From Antedon mediterranea (Eukaryota; Echinodermata; Crinoidea; Comatulida; Antedonidae), in the NCBI RefSeq assembly GCF_964355755.1, contig NC_092672.1, forward strand, positions 37,878,501 through 37,942,500: a DNA stretch of 64,000 bases, written 5' to 3'. The translations under genes were made by a program, and so were the position numbers. The notes under the pieces are model-generated. The model saw only the letters and a list, made by a program, of their open reading frames with translations. It did no database searches and was not told where the DNA came from. Below are positions 12,901 to 23,700 of this stretch, piece by piece (the first letter of the stretch is position 1; every line of letters begins with the position of its first letter).

Positions 12901-15900
12901 TAACATTGTTTCTAACATTGTTTCTAGCATTGTTTCTAACATTGTTTCTAACACTGTTTCTAACATTGTTTCTAACACTGTTTCTAACACTGTTTCTAAC
13001 ATTGTTTCTAACACTGTTTCTAACATTGTTTCTAACACTGTTTCTAACATTGTTTCTAACACTGTTTCTAACATTGTTTCTAACATTGTTTCTAGCATTG
13101 TTTCTAACATTGTTTCTGACATTGTTTCTAACACTGTTTCTAACATTGTTTCTAGCATTGTTTCTAACATTGTTTCTAATATTGTTTCTAACATTGTTTC
13201 TGATTGTTTCTAACATTGTTTCTAACACTGTTTCTAACATTGTTTCTAACATTGTTTCTAACACTGTTTCTAACATTGTTTCTAACATTGTTTCTAGCAT
13301 TGTTTCTAACATTGTTTCTGACACTGTTTCTAACACTGTTTCTAACATTGTTTCTAGCATTGTTTCTAACATTGTTTCTAACACTGTTTCTAACATTGTT
13401 TCTGATTGTTTCTAACATTGTTTCTAACACTGTTTCTAGCATTGTTTCATTGTTTCTAACATTGTTTCTAACATTGTTTCTAACATTGTTTCTGATTGTT
13501 TCTAACATTGTTTCTAACATTTTTTCTAACATTGTTTCTAGCATTGTTTCTAACATTGTTTCTAACATTGTTTCTAACACTGTTTCTAATATTGTTTCTA
13601 ACATTGTTTCTAACACTGTTTCTAACATTGTTTCTAACATTGTTTCTAACATTGTTTCTAACATTGTTTCTAACATTTTATCAATAGGTTATTGATTGAT
13701 TGATTGATTTACTTCCTTTTTCCTAATTTTGTTTTGATATATTGATTCTTACACGTTTGCAGCGACCTAAATATTATGTCCGTGGTCGTCGCCATAGGCC
13801 TAACTGTAGAAAAACAAATATTAGGTCTAAGAATAACATACGTTACTTACCATATAATGCTTGGATACCTCTTGTATCATCCTCTGGTAAGCTGAACGAT
13901 GGTTGATAGCCTTGATATGAAGGATACATGAGTGCTCCCGCTACGCTAGAGTGTCCTAAACCTAGGGAGTGTCCAATCTCATGAGCCGCTACTTGAAGAA
14001 GATTGTAGCCTACAAATAAACAGGACCATTATACTTATTTCAATATATTGTATAATACTTATATCATCTGTCTTGAACAAAATTGTTATTAAAACCATCT
14101 TTAAAGAAGGTAAACCATCCAGTTTAGCCCAGTGGGTTAACTGATATTCAGGGGCCCTCTTTAATAAAATCAAAATACATTGCAACAATAAACAATAACA
14201 GGTAATCATCATAAACATTAAATGTTTTAAGGTATGAATTATCCTTTAACGAATCATCTATACCCCTTTTTTGGTTTATAAGCATTTTTGTATGTAGTAA
14301 AATGAAAACCGTTTTCCGTTCACCAACAGCGGCAAAGCCCTTACTATAAAACTTGGTTCCCACTAGGACGCAGCGCAAGGACGTAAGCGCAACGCAAGCG
14401 AGTTGACCAATCACAAGCGAAAATTCGGATAATCCATCGTTTGTGATTGGTTAACTTGCTTACATCGTTACGTTAGGTCCTAGTGGGAACCAAGCTTTAT
14501 ATAACTATTCGGTCAATAGGCCAAATATTTCTATAATAATGAATACTACTTACCATAATAAGATTTCTGAGTAAAGCGTTCTGAGTCATCGAAATGAACG
14601 TCACCAGCTAGATCTTCAAAAGTGCCCGGTGAATATGCATGAGCCAATACACCGTTTGGCCCATCAAATGGGTAATAATCTCCATGCGAGTAGGAACCAA
14701 AACTCAGATATATGTCCGCGTAACTGCCTAATTGAACTTCTTGGAATACTAAAGGTGTCACATCACTCCATATTTTGAACGCTACTGCAATTATAGCATC
14801 AACATCAGACTTAGTTAACTCGGAAGTACTGCCTGGGTAACTTACAATGCTGAAACAAATAAAGGATTGGTTGCTATTACAGATTACGAACAGTATTTGG
14901 GAGAATTCGATTTAACGACCGATGACGTAGTATCTATACATTAACCTTGGTTCCCACTATGACGCAACGCTAGGACGTAAACGCAACGCAAGCGTGTTGA
15001 CCAATGACAAGCGACAGTCGAATAAATCCATCGCTTGTGATTGGTCAAATCCCTTACGTTGCGTTACGTCCTTGCGTTGCGTCTCTAGTGGGAACCAAGC
15101 ATTACGTTGGAACGACCAAAATTGCGTCAAGGAATAACGTGCACGTCACAAACTCCACCGCATGCGCACAATTAATGAAGGAATCAGCATTTAACTGGTT
15201 CCTAAAGTCGTCGCAAATCTCCACTTTGATAAATTGTTATAACCTGTTTACCGATTCTTTCCTAACAAACTTTGTTCATATTTAAACCAGGGAAAGCAAT
15301 TGCCTTTCAGTAATCTAACTCCTTGGGATGATTCAGTAATTTCTCACTCCTGAGGACGATCAAAGCATATCGAAACGTCGGGAAACTCCGCAAACTTTAT
15401 ATCAACATTTGAAAATCTAAAAATCTGTATAAATGAATAGATATAGATGTAGAAAAGACGATGTAAAAAAAAAACGTGGTTTACCTGTAAGTAAGGGGAT
15501 TTGTTCTCCACGTATCTCCGGTGAACGCATACCGTTTGATTAACTTGCCGCCAAGCGTCTTACCGTCCTCGTTCGGCATCGTCGGGTCTGGCACACCACA
15601 TCGGGGTTTGTCCATTTGTTCAAGTGTTTCCGCGTCAATTTCTCCTGTCACGCGCATACCGTAAAATTTCTGAAAATTCGTAATTGCTTGTTTGACGGTA
15701 TCACTTTCTTTGATCTCATTTGGACCCATCATGTTTTTTTTTGGAGAGTATCCAAAGTTTTGTAGAAAAGTCTGGAAAGAAAATTATTTCATATATAATA
15801 AATCGTATATAATATAAATACTGCTAACATTTCAAACTATGTTTCTTAACCCCCAAAACATAGTTTGGTATAAATACCTGAGTAACCTTTCTTATTATTT

Positions 15901-16301
15901 AACATAGTCTTAAATCGAAATAGCTGTATCATTTCTTCCAAAAAAGTTCCCAGAAAAAATGGGATGTACTCTGGACACGATAATGTCATATCACTACCAT
16001 ATTTAGGCACATCGCACTTGTTTTGTCAAACTATAGTTTAATAGTGTAGACAGAGCTTAAAATGAATTAAATTAAAAATGGGCATAATATACGCACTTAT
16101 TCCACTGTTAAATTATTGTTAGTATAGATAGAAATAAATACACGATTTCAACTGATAAATTTATGCACATTAATTGTAGGTATAAGGTACACTTACCTGA
16201 GCTCTGATAGCTTCATCATCAGTAGGAACAGCATGCGCAGCAGGAAAACAGGCCCATGCCATGCCAAAAGTAAATAACACTAAACACTTCAAAATCGCCA
16301 T
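9995..16301 (-). CDS. GPI-type matrix metalloproteinase, copy a
   Basis: Eight exons: 16301-16197, 15771-15485, 14849-14554, 14009-13851, 12426-12317, 11930-11780, 11332-11060 and 10224-9995 (536 aa). Order of domains: signal peptide ([19 protein letters not shown]); a propeptide with cysteine switch PRCGVPD (Cys about 93); a catalytic domain with zinc site [12 protein letters not shown] (about 239-250) and Met-turn ALMYP; a hinge; a hemopexin propeller bounded by Cys in VEGCNKAY and FLGCTAE; and a hydrophobic C-terminus after [10 protein letters not shown] that ends the protein, as expected of a GPI-anchor signal (MMP17/MMP25 type). The pro/catalytic junction reads [13 protein letters not shown] and lacks a canonical furin R-x-K/R-R. 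The family cleaves extracellular matrix and surface proteins. It is paralogous to the gene at 20758-27872, with the same exon phases. Intron 4 contains a 1.2-kb minisatellite. Confidence 0.92.
10327..10440. mobile_element. MITE family B, partial
   Basis: Core palindrome AACCAATTGATCAC...CTTGTGATTGGTCAAATCAC with GCAACGCAA-type flanks; the terminal arms are lost. Confidence 0.55.
10577..10937. mobile_element. MITE family C
   Basis: About 360 bp with long inverted arms: TAAGCCGATTTTCCACTAGG on the left is opposed by CCTAGTGGAAAATCAGCTTT on the right. The inner arms repeat GAATTTGTTCGCGCGAATCG. A truncated extra left end precedes it at about 10535-10576, and an inner fragment recurs at 16888-16912. 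In the last MMP-a intron. Confidence 0.85.
11465..11635. repeat. Dispersed repeat F
   Basis: Contains GACGGAGTTTTG, TTCATACGTATACTACTTGA and CAGACTTGAGGCAAGT. Same blocks in the same order at 23757-23905 and 27365-27500, and partly inverted at 24390-24490. Confidence 0.7.
12453..13682. repeat. 1.2-kb minisatellite, 12-bp unit TTTCTAACATTG
   Basis: About 100 near-identical 12-bp units with a few variants (TTTCTAACACTG, TTTCTAGCATTG, TTTCTGATTG). The unit length is divisible by three, so all six frames stay open and produce spurious ORFs of up to 241 aa. It fills most of MMP-a intron 4 and stops about 25 bp before the exon 5 acceptor. The MMP-b intron lacks it. Confidence 0.98.
14343..14500. 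mobile_element. MITE family B, near-complete
   Basis: ACTTGGTTCCCACTAGGACG opposed by GGTCCTAGTGGGAACCAAGC. Centre GACCAATCACAAGCGAAAAT. Confidence 0.9.
14945..15104. mobile_element. MITE family B, near-complete
   Basis: CCTTGGTTCCCACTATGACG opposed by CGTCTCTAGTGGGAACCAAG. In an MMP-a intron. Confidence 0.9.
15949..16060. mobile_element. MITE family A, right part
   Basis: Contains CACTACCATATTTAGGCACA and ends AATAGTGTAGACAGAGCTTA. In MMP-a intron 1. Confidence 0.75.
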
Positions 16302-16393
16302 AGTAAATCTAGAAAGTCCTTCTTGTTCTCTCTCTCTCTTCGTTTTCCAGTTCAAGATAGCAAATAATAAATAATTTCGCTTCAGCTCTCTTC

Positions 16394-16400
16394 ATTTATA
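16394..16400 (-). promoter_or_regulatory. TATA box of MMP-a
   Basis: On the minus strand this reads TATAAAT, about 95 bp before the ATG. It is followed by GAGCTGAAG and then ATTATTTATTATTTGCTATC. The same arrangement stands before MMP-b, so the core promoter is conserved between the duplicates. Confidence 0.6.
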
Positions 16401-16700
16401 CAATTTTACAAGGACTCAACTTCTACCACAGGAAGGATGTCATTATTATCCTACGACCCATCATCAGCAATCAAAATAATATCGATTACGTATCCTGGAT
16501 AGGAAACTAGGAGACTCGGTGGTGCGTCAGATATACGTTGTATTTAATAACGGTTTTAATAACCTTTATACGATTATTATAACATTTGTGGGTGTATTTG
16601 AACCGGTACTAAAAAAAATTATGACTTTCTACCTTTCCATGAGGCACTGATATTATTATATTATCAGTTGACCTATTATTGATAGATATCAAATACTTCT

Positions 16701-16821
16701 AAAGCTCTGTCTACACTATCAAACTAGTTTGACAAAAAAATGTGACGTGCTCAAATATGGTATAGTGATATGCCCTAATATGGTAGTGATATGACATAAT
16801 CTTATCCATATACAGAGCTTT
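16701..16821. mobile_element. MITE family A
   Basis: AAAGCTCTGTCTACACTATC, then the GTGATATGACATAAT centre; the right arm is shortened to ACAGAGCTTTA. Confidence 0.8.
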
Positions 16822-19183
16822 ATTTGTTTCCATAAAGAGCATAACTGTACATACACCGTCGGCTGTTCAAGCCTGTTTTCTACATAAGCGAATTTATTCG
16901 CGCGAATCGAAATCCTGAGTTCTGAAGATTTTGTTAAAGCCAAATTGATTATACTAAAAAAAACATGTTTTTATAAAATGCTCTACCTAAAAACATTCTC
17001 AATTATTTGTGCATTTGTCTACGGTTAGTTAGAATTCATCGTAAGCCTTAAACTTTATAGGTCTGCATAGTTGTATATTGTTATATGCATCATATTATGA
17101 TTTAACTTGTAGATATAAAGTTTAAATTCATAGCCTAAAGACCTAATATTCCCAACAATGTTTGCCTGTTAAACAATGCAATATTTGTGTGCACAAAGTA
17201 TATGTTATTGTATAGGTGTGTACTAGTAAAGAGGGAAATAATACTGGCTGTATTGGTCCTTTCTATGGGTGACGTTAATAATAGTCACTTAATTCATCAT
17301 TTCCATATATACGGTAAAGGGCCAACGAAATGAATGATTATTCGTTAATATTCAAAAGCTTATTGCTTCCAGTGACTTTTACACCTTTCGCCTTTTCGCC
17401 CCAAATTGCCTTTCATTTACGAATCTGAATCTAAGATAAGTTTACTTTACTTACTTCGCCCATAGCCGCTTGGGGTCTGTTGGGGCACTGTAGATGATTT
17501 AACAACTCTCCTCCATGTGGCCCTGTCCTACTCCATTCTCAGTGTCGATATGAGTCAGATTGATCCATTCTTTGATGTAGATAAGTTTAATATATGACAT
17601 TTTTAAATGTTCAAATTTGCTAAAGTTTATATGTTGGGGTGTGTCGAACTTAACGTCTTTCCGATATAACTCTTGATCCCAACACATGACTGAACAACTT
17701 TTCATTGTATATGCAATGTTATTTATTAACAAACTATCATTATGTTATTATTTATTTATTATATGTCTGTTATATTATGGAAATAAATTGAATTTGAAAT
17801 AGTGCTGCTTTTTTTAAAATTTCAAGATAAAGACGATGATTAATAAGATTGCTCTTGCAATAAGGATGATGATTAATAGTCGAACCCTCGAATTATTTTA
17901 ACTGTGTATAAAAGAAAAAGGAAATTACCATGAATAATGATGACTTAATTTTTAGTATGTGACTTATTTTAAATAAACTGACTCAGTTTCATTGTTATTA
18001 TCGGACAATGAATCACCTCCTTGTCATTATATCATGACAATGTAATAGTTACGACGACGTATTATGCCCTATATTCATGTCCTTATAACATTAAAGTGGG
18101 TTCGACCTACAAACGCCCCACTTTGATATAATTCCTTATTCTTCGATAATAAACAAGAACTTTTAAATGTTGTTTGATACGACCAGACACCACTGTGGGC
18201 GTAACATTTATTTTGTTTTATTTATTTCTTCTTTATAATGGGGGGGGGGGGGGGGTGTCTTTTTCAGTCAAAGAGTCTTCTCCCAAAGGGGGCACAGTAT
18301 GCAGAAAAACAAACCAGTTACAAAGTTAAACAATCAAAACACACACAACCGACCCCTCCCCCAATTAAAATCATTTATTTGACCAAGGTGTGTTTTTTCC
18401 GTCGTGCCGAGCTTCGTATGTAAACTAACAATGTAATTGCAAAGTTGATAAATTAAAAAAAAAAACACCGCTACAGGTGTCGGACGGTGTTGCAAAAAAC
18501 GTGTAGGTTTTGCATACTGTAATAGTGTATGCGTTCAAAGTGTGCAAAGTATAAAGTTTGAAGCAAACGTGCCATAACCGTCAAACAGGACATACAATGC
18601 GTTAACGTGTAACCACAACATCAAGACGAGACATGTTTCTTATCCGCAATATTTAGTCATACGGAAATTACTATTAATTATTAATAATTTTAATAATAAA
18701 GTGTTGTTTGAGAACAAGTGCGATTTCCGAGGTTAAACAAAATACCAATGTACTATGTATTGTTATTCATACACACATTGTCGTTATACTTTTAAAGCGT
18801 AAGCGTAACGCAAGCGAATTGACCAGACAAGCGGCAGATAATCCATCGCTTGTGATTTGTCAAATTACTTACGCGCACACGAATTTAATTACGAAATCGC
18901 TTTGTACAATAAGGGCGAATAGATCTCAAAACTCGTAAGTAGGCCTAGTCCAACAATATTATTGTTAAACAGATTTTTTTCTTTTTTTAATGTACCGGTA
19001 TGTTTTAATTAAATGTTATTCTAGATGACCTCACACGCGGATGTTAAGCCACGTAAGAAGGAAGAACAGGTAGGCCTAGTTAGCTTCCTGTAACACCCGG
19101 AAACAAGTTAATTCTCTCCAAATAAGGTATAACTGTGCCATTAGGTAGTGGTTACTGTGTGTCATTGGTAGTGGCTGTGGCCT

Positions 19184-19410
19184 ACTGATAGATGCACGCG
19201 AAGGGGCAAGGGTTGATCAAGGTTTGATTAGTACGGTGGTTCGTTGGGCTAACATTCGGGTGAATGTGTGTAGCACAAGTTGAGAGAGTCCCTCATCCCT
19301 TCACATTCTCTTGTGCCATCTTTTGGGTGTACTTAAAATGTAAAATGTAATGATACAAATGTGCAAGTTTGTGTTGATTGATTCAATTGTAAACTATGTT
19401 GTATTATTTA
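19184..19410 (-). pseudogene. Truncated copy of DEPDC5 exon 16 and its upstream intron
   Basis: Aligns with 50895-51165 in the same orientation from CTGATAG onward, through GGTTGATCAAGG, TTCGTTGGGCTAACATTCGG and TGCCATCTTTTGGGTG, and then through intron sequence (ATTCAATTGT, TATTATTTATATATACAA). About 30 bp inside the exon part are deleted and frameshifts are present. It covers the exon's 5' part only and has no donor. It sits exactly between the two MMP duplication units. Confidence 0.85.
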
Positions 19411-19715
19411 TATATACAAATAATGAATGTCTATGAGTGCGATGGTACAAATAATGAATGTATATGAGTGAGATGGTTAAAATAATGAATGTATATAAGT
19501 GCGATGGTACAAATAATGAATGTATATGAGTGCGATGGTACAAATAATGAATGTATATGAGTGCGATGGTACAAATAATGAATGTTTATAAGTGCGATGT
19601 TACAAATAATAAATGTTTATGAGTGCGATGGTACAAATAATGAATGTTTATGAGTGCGATAGTTTAAATAATGAATGTTTATAAGTGCGATGGTACAAAT
19701 TATTTCATGAGGGGA
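19411..19715. repeat. 31-bp minisatellite linked to the DEPDC5 fragment
   Basis: About nine units around ATGAGTGCGATGGTACAAAT. The same unit occurs about four times in the DEPDC5 intron (51165-51275) and once in an MMP-a intron (about 11405-11435). The downstream flank ATTTCATGAGGGGAAAGATG at 19700 resembles ATTTCAAGAGGTGAGAGATG at 11432. Confidence 0.9.
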
Positions 19716-20757
19716 AAGATGAAAGCTTGAACACAATATTATATTCCAAAATTGAAGTAATTCACCAAAAACATATCTGGTGGCCCACAATTCGTCGTCG
19801 ATTATTTCATTCATCATGAGCATCATTAATTTCACCATTAGACAAACAAATTATTTTGAAAGAAAGACAATGAACAGTTATGAAAAATTAACTTACTTTT
19901 GTTTTAATTTACAAATATTGGTAGACATAGTATTGACAACAATGTGTCCTTCTTTAGTCAGAATTAAGAATGGTCGACCGGTGTATTCAGCCGGTTCCCA
20001 GTAACTGTATCTATTTCCGAAGTATCATAGGGATATTTGGTGTTTTACATGTACAGTATCTAGTAGTAATTCCCAACTCTTAATCTAACCTTACATGATA
20101 CAGGCACCACATGCGATATAAATGAGATGTTGTATTCGGAAAAACATCGGAAATAGATAGTATGTAGAGATAATGCAACTAATTTCAAATAGTTTGGTCT
20201 TAAATAAATGGTGTAGTATACTTACAACTTGTTTTAACAATGGTGTGGAAAATAAAAGTTCTATTTTATTTTAATAATTTGGAATTTTTGCAATCTAATC
20301 TATATATTTTATTACAGGAAAAATACAAAATTAATGTAATATTTTATAAACTAACTTAACTTAGCCTAACTATACTACATTTACACAAAATTTATTGCAG
20401 CAACATATTCCGTTATTATATTTATTTTATATTATAATTAGGCCTACATTTATCCCTTTATTACAGCAGCTGTTCGGATCACACGTACTGTAGTTTACGA
20501 GATGGCATAATAAGTTCCATATTATGTTGATAATGCGTGATGGGAAGGAACGCCGGACGCACCAAAGGAACGCCGGACGCACAAAAGCGAAAACTACGGC
20601 GACCAGCACCAGACGACTGGATCCAGGATTTGGTATCGTTTATAGCTTAAATTTTTCTGCATTAAATACTACCTTCTAAACTTAATTACCGATTTAAATA
20701 TTGTAATGGATCACTGAAATTTAACTATTTATACATATTACACATAATATATATTTT

Positions 20758-23700
20758 TTATATAACAAACAATACGCTAACGAGACTGGAAACAGTTAGG
20801 AACAATACGCTGGATATAGACACGGCAGCTGAAGTTCCATCATTGTCTTCACTAACTAAGTCTTGAGCCCTGCAGCCTAAGAAGTCAATACCGTATAGAC
20901 GTGGGAAGCCTTTCTCAACGGTTCGGACTCTTTCATTGTAGCGGTAGTACACCTTTCCTTTTAAAAAGTACACATTACCTGGTTTATAAAAAAAACATCA
21001 ATATTAATCAAACAATAAATGTATAATATTAATTATTATTAATGTAACTTTGTATCATTACTGCTGGCTGGGAAGTCTCGAAAATGTGAAAGGTCGCTGT
21101 TGAGCATGGTGTGCAACATTTATATTTATGTGAGCGAAATCAGCATTAAATTGAATAGAACTGGTAACGGAATGAATATAATGAGTAGGCCTAATGTTGA
21201 TTCCGTCAAAAACCTGAGAAGCTAGAATTGTTCACACACGCAAGCAATATATAATTATTAATTCGACAGACCACTCACATCATGGACAAAATGATGAACA
21301 TGTAGTGAGATTGTCATTGTAGTGTTCACTGTATGATAGAGGCGCTCTATCATTCAGAAACAATGAATGAATCTAACACACAAGAGTCGTGGCTTGGTGG
21401 TTATGATGCGTAACTACCAATCTAAGGGTCATGGGTTCCAGTCCTGTCATATGTCAGCATTTTTTCTATTTTTTACAACTCCACTCCCAAAGACTTGTAA
21501 TAAGACTTCGTTTATGTAGAGCATCTTGTGTACGTATATGTTTGTCTTGTGAACGACATTGTCACCTTTGAGAAGGATAGTGAATGAATTTCGCTTGTGG
21601 TTATCCTTACATTATATCCTAAAAATGAGAAAATCAAATAAATAAATAATAATAGACCACTACACTTACCATCGTTATATCGGTATGCTGCAGTTAAATG
21701 ATTGGGAACACCTTTAAATCTATCACCTATGATTGTTGGAAAGCCTGGAGCTATCGCTTTTCTTTCCTCGTCGTACTGCCAAACTAGATCACCCTTGAAA
21801 AAGTAGGTTGTGCGAAATTCGTAGTAAGTAAGAACTGCGTCGATGTTATTAGGGAGTGAAGGTTCATCAGGCCTAGTTAAGCTTGAAATTGATAATGGAC
21901 CTCCTATATAATTATTTGCATCGTAGATGTAGTAATTTTCACCTGTATTCGGAAATAAATGAATAGATTATTAGTAAAGATAGAGTATAATCTTACTTAC
22001 TTAGGTTTACTTATGTGATATACTGGACGCAGGACTAAAGTCCTCTATATCCAGATCCAAATTGGTCCAATCCTGGTATTGTGAATCCTTAACTTGTGAT
22101 CGTATATTACTGGTTGATTCCGCCAGAATTTGTCCAGACTATTTTTTAAACTGTTTAAGTGAGGTTGCTGTCACAACATGTTCCGGTAATGCATTTCAAT
22201 TATCGGATATACGGTTACTAAAGGAAAATTTCCTTTTATCCAAATGGGAAACTCTCTTAAATCTTGTCTACACTATCAAATTTTATTTGTCAAAAAAGTT
22301 TGAGATTTACCCATATGGTAGTGCTATGCTTAAATATGGTAGTGATATGACATCATCATGTCCATATATGGACACATCACATTTTTTTGACACATAGCTT
22401 AATAGTCTTAGTGATGCTTACCTAGCTATTTCTTTTAGTACAGTGATCCTAGTATGAGTTATTGTAAATTTTGATGAAGCTAAGGTTTATGAGATTAACA
22501 ATTTAAAGATAAAAATAAACAAACATGATGTTCTGATATAAGGATGAGCAATTAATTAACAAGTTCCAACAAGCCGTCCAATTATTGATGAATCAATCAA
22601 TAAAAATAACGGTGCGTTACGTTCTATGTGAACCATGCTTTAAGCTTGGTTCCCACTAGAACGTAACGCAAGGACGTAAACGCAACGCAAGCGTTTTAAC
22701 CAATGACAAGCGAAGTTATAGACAGTTAGCAATCACAAGCGAATAAGCCATCGCTTGTGATTGGTCAATTTACTTGCGTTGCGTTACGCCTTTGTGTTGC
22801 GTCGCTAGTTGGAACCACGCTTTAAGCTTGGTTCCCACTAGAACGTAATGCAAGGACGTAAACGCAACGCAAGCGTTTTAACCAATGACAAGCGAAGTTA
22901 TAGACAGTTAGCAATCACAAGCGAATAAGCTATCGCTTGTGATTGGTCAATTCACTTGCGTTGCGTTACGTCCTTGCGTTGCGTCACTAGTGGGAACCAC
23001 GCTTTACGTTGCATCTACGTCCCTTGCGTTGCGTCCTAGTGGGAACCAAGCTTAAATGAAACTTTAGCGATGGATAGTTTAATTTACCTTTGAAGAAAAT
23101 GAGACTCGCATCTGGTCGCTCATACACAGCGTCTACATCGTCAGGCAATACAGAACCCCACAAGGCTTTATTTTTTACTCCATTAATATTCGTAGGAAAA
23201 CCTTGACTTGGTATTCTCCAATACCTATCATTCTACAGTGAATTCAACAATAAAGAAAGTTATTAAATGTTATCGGGGTAGGCGTGGTATTACTGTTTAA
23301 AGCAGCTGGTTAATGAAAGCTTCAGTCCTACTGTATCACCACAGAAGCCTCTTCAAGAGCAAAATATGGCGTATCAAAACATCAGTTAAAACTAAACGGT
23401 GCGCATTACATTACTCGATGTGTCAATCTCTAATACTTTACGATACATTTACACTGGCAATTTTGGCTGTTATATTTTAGAATTAAGGTTTATTAATTAT
23501 TATTTCGACTCAAGATCTGCAAAGCGCTTCGTGAAAAAGGTGGATACAGTATGTATAAACACAGTTGATATTTTACCTTGAATGCAAATATCTCAGTTCT
23601 GAGGTATCCAACAGCTGTAAACGCCTGATTACATCCTTCAGGTTTACCAGATGTGTACGTAGGTCGTGGTCCTCCTCCTCCAGATGACCCTATACACAAA

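Larger units (their letters stand above)
16302..19183. other. Upstream DNA of MMP-a, part of the duplicated unit
   Basis: No convincing gene. Short blocks match the region upstream of MMP-b in the same order: TATTATGCCCTATATTCATG (18060/30549), CCTCACACGCGGATGT (19030/31562) and CTCTCCAAATAAGGTATAAC (19114/31635). Homology ends at GGCCTACTGA (about 19180). Includes a MITE A copy at 16701-16821, a poly-G run at 18239 and a decayed MITE B at 18795-18880. Confidence 0.7.

Noticed and set aside
12194-13695. Long open frames on both strands with MLET-, FLTL- and VSNI-type repeats
   Set aside because: They are produced by a 12-bp minisatellite whose unit length is divisible by three; all six frames stay open. 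Not proteins.
22062-22397. 111-aa plus-strand open frame
   Set aside because: It is the antisense of a LINE reverse-transcriptase tail joined to a MITE A.
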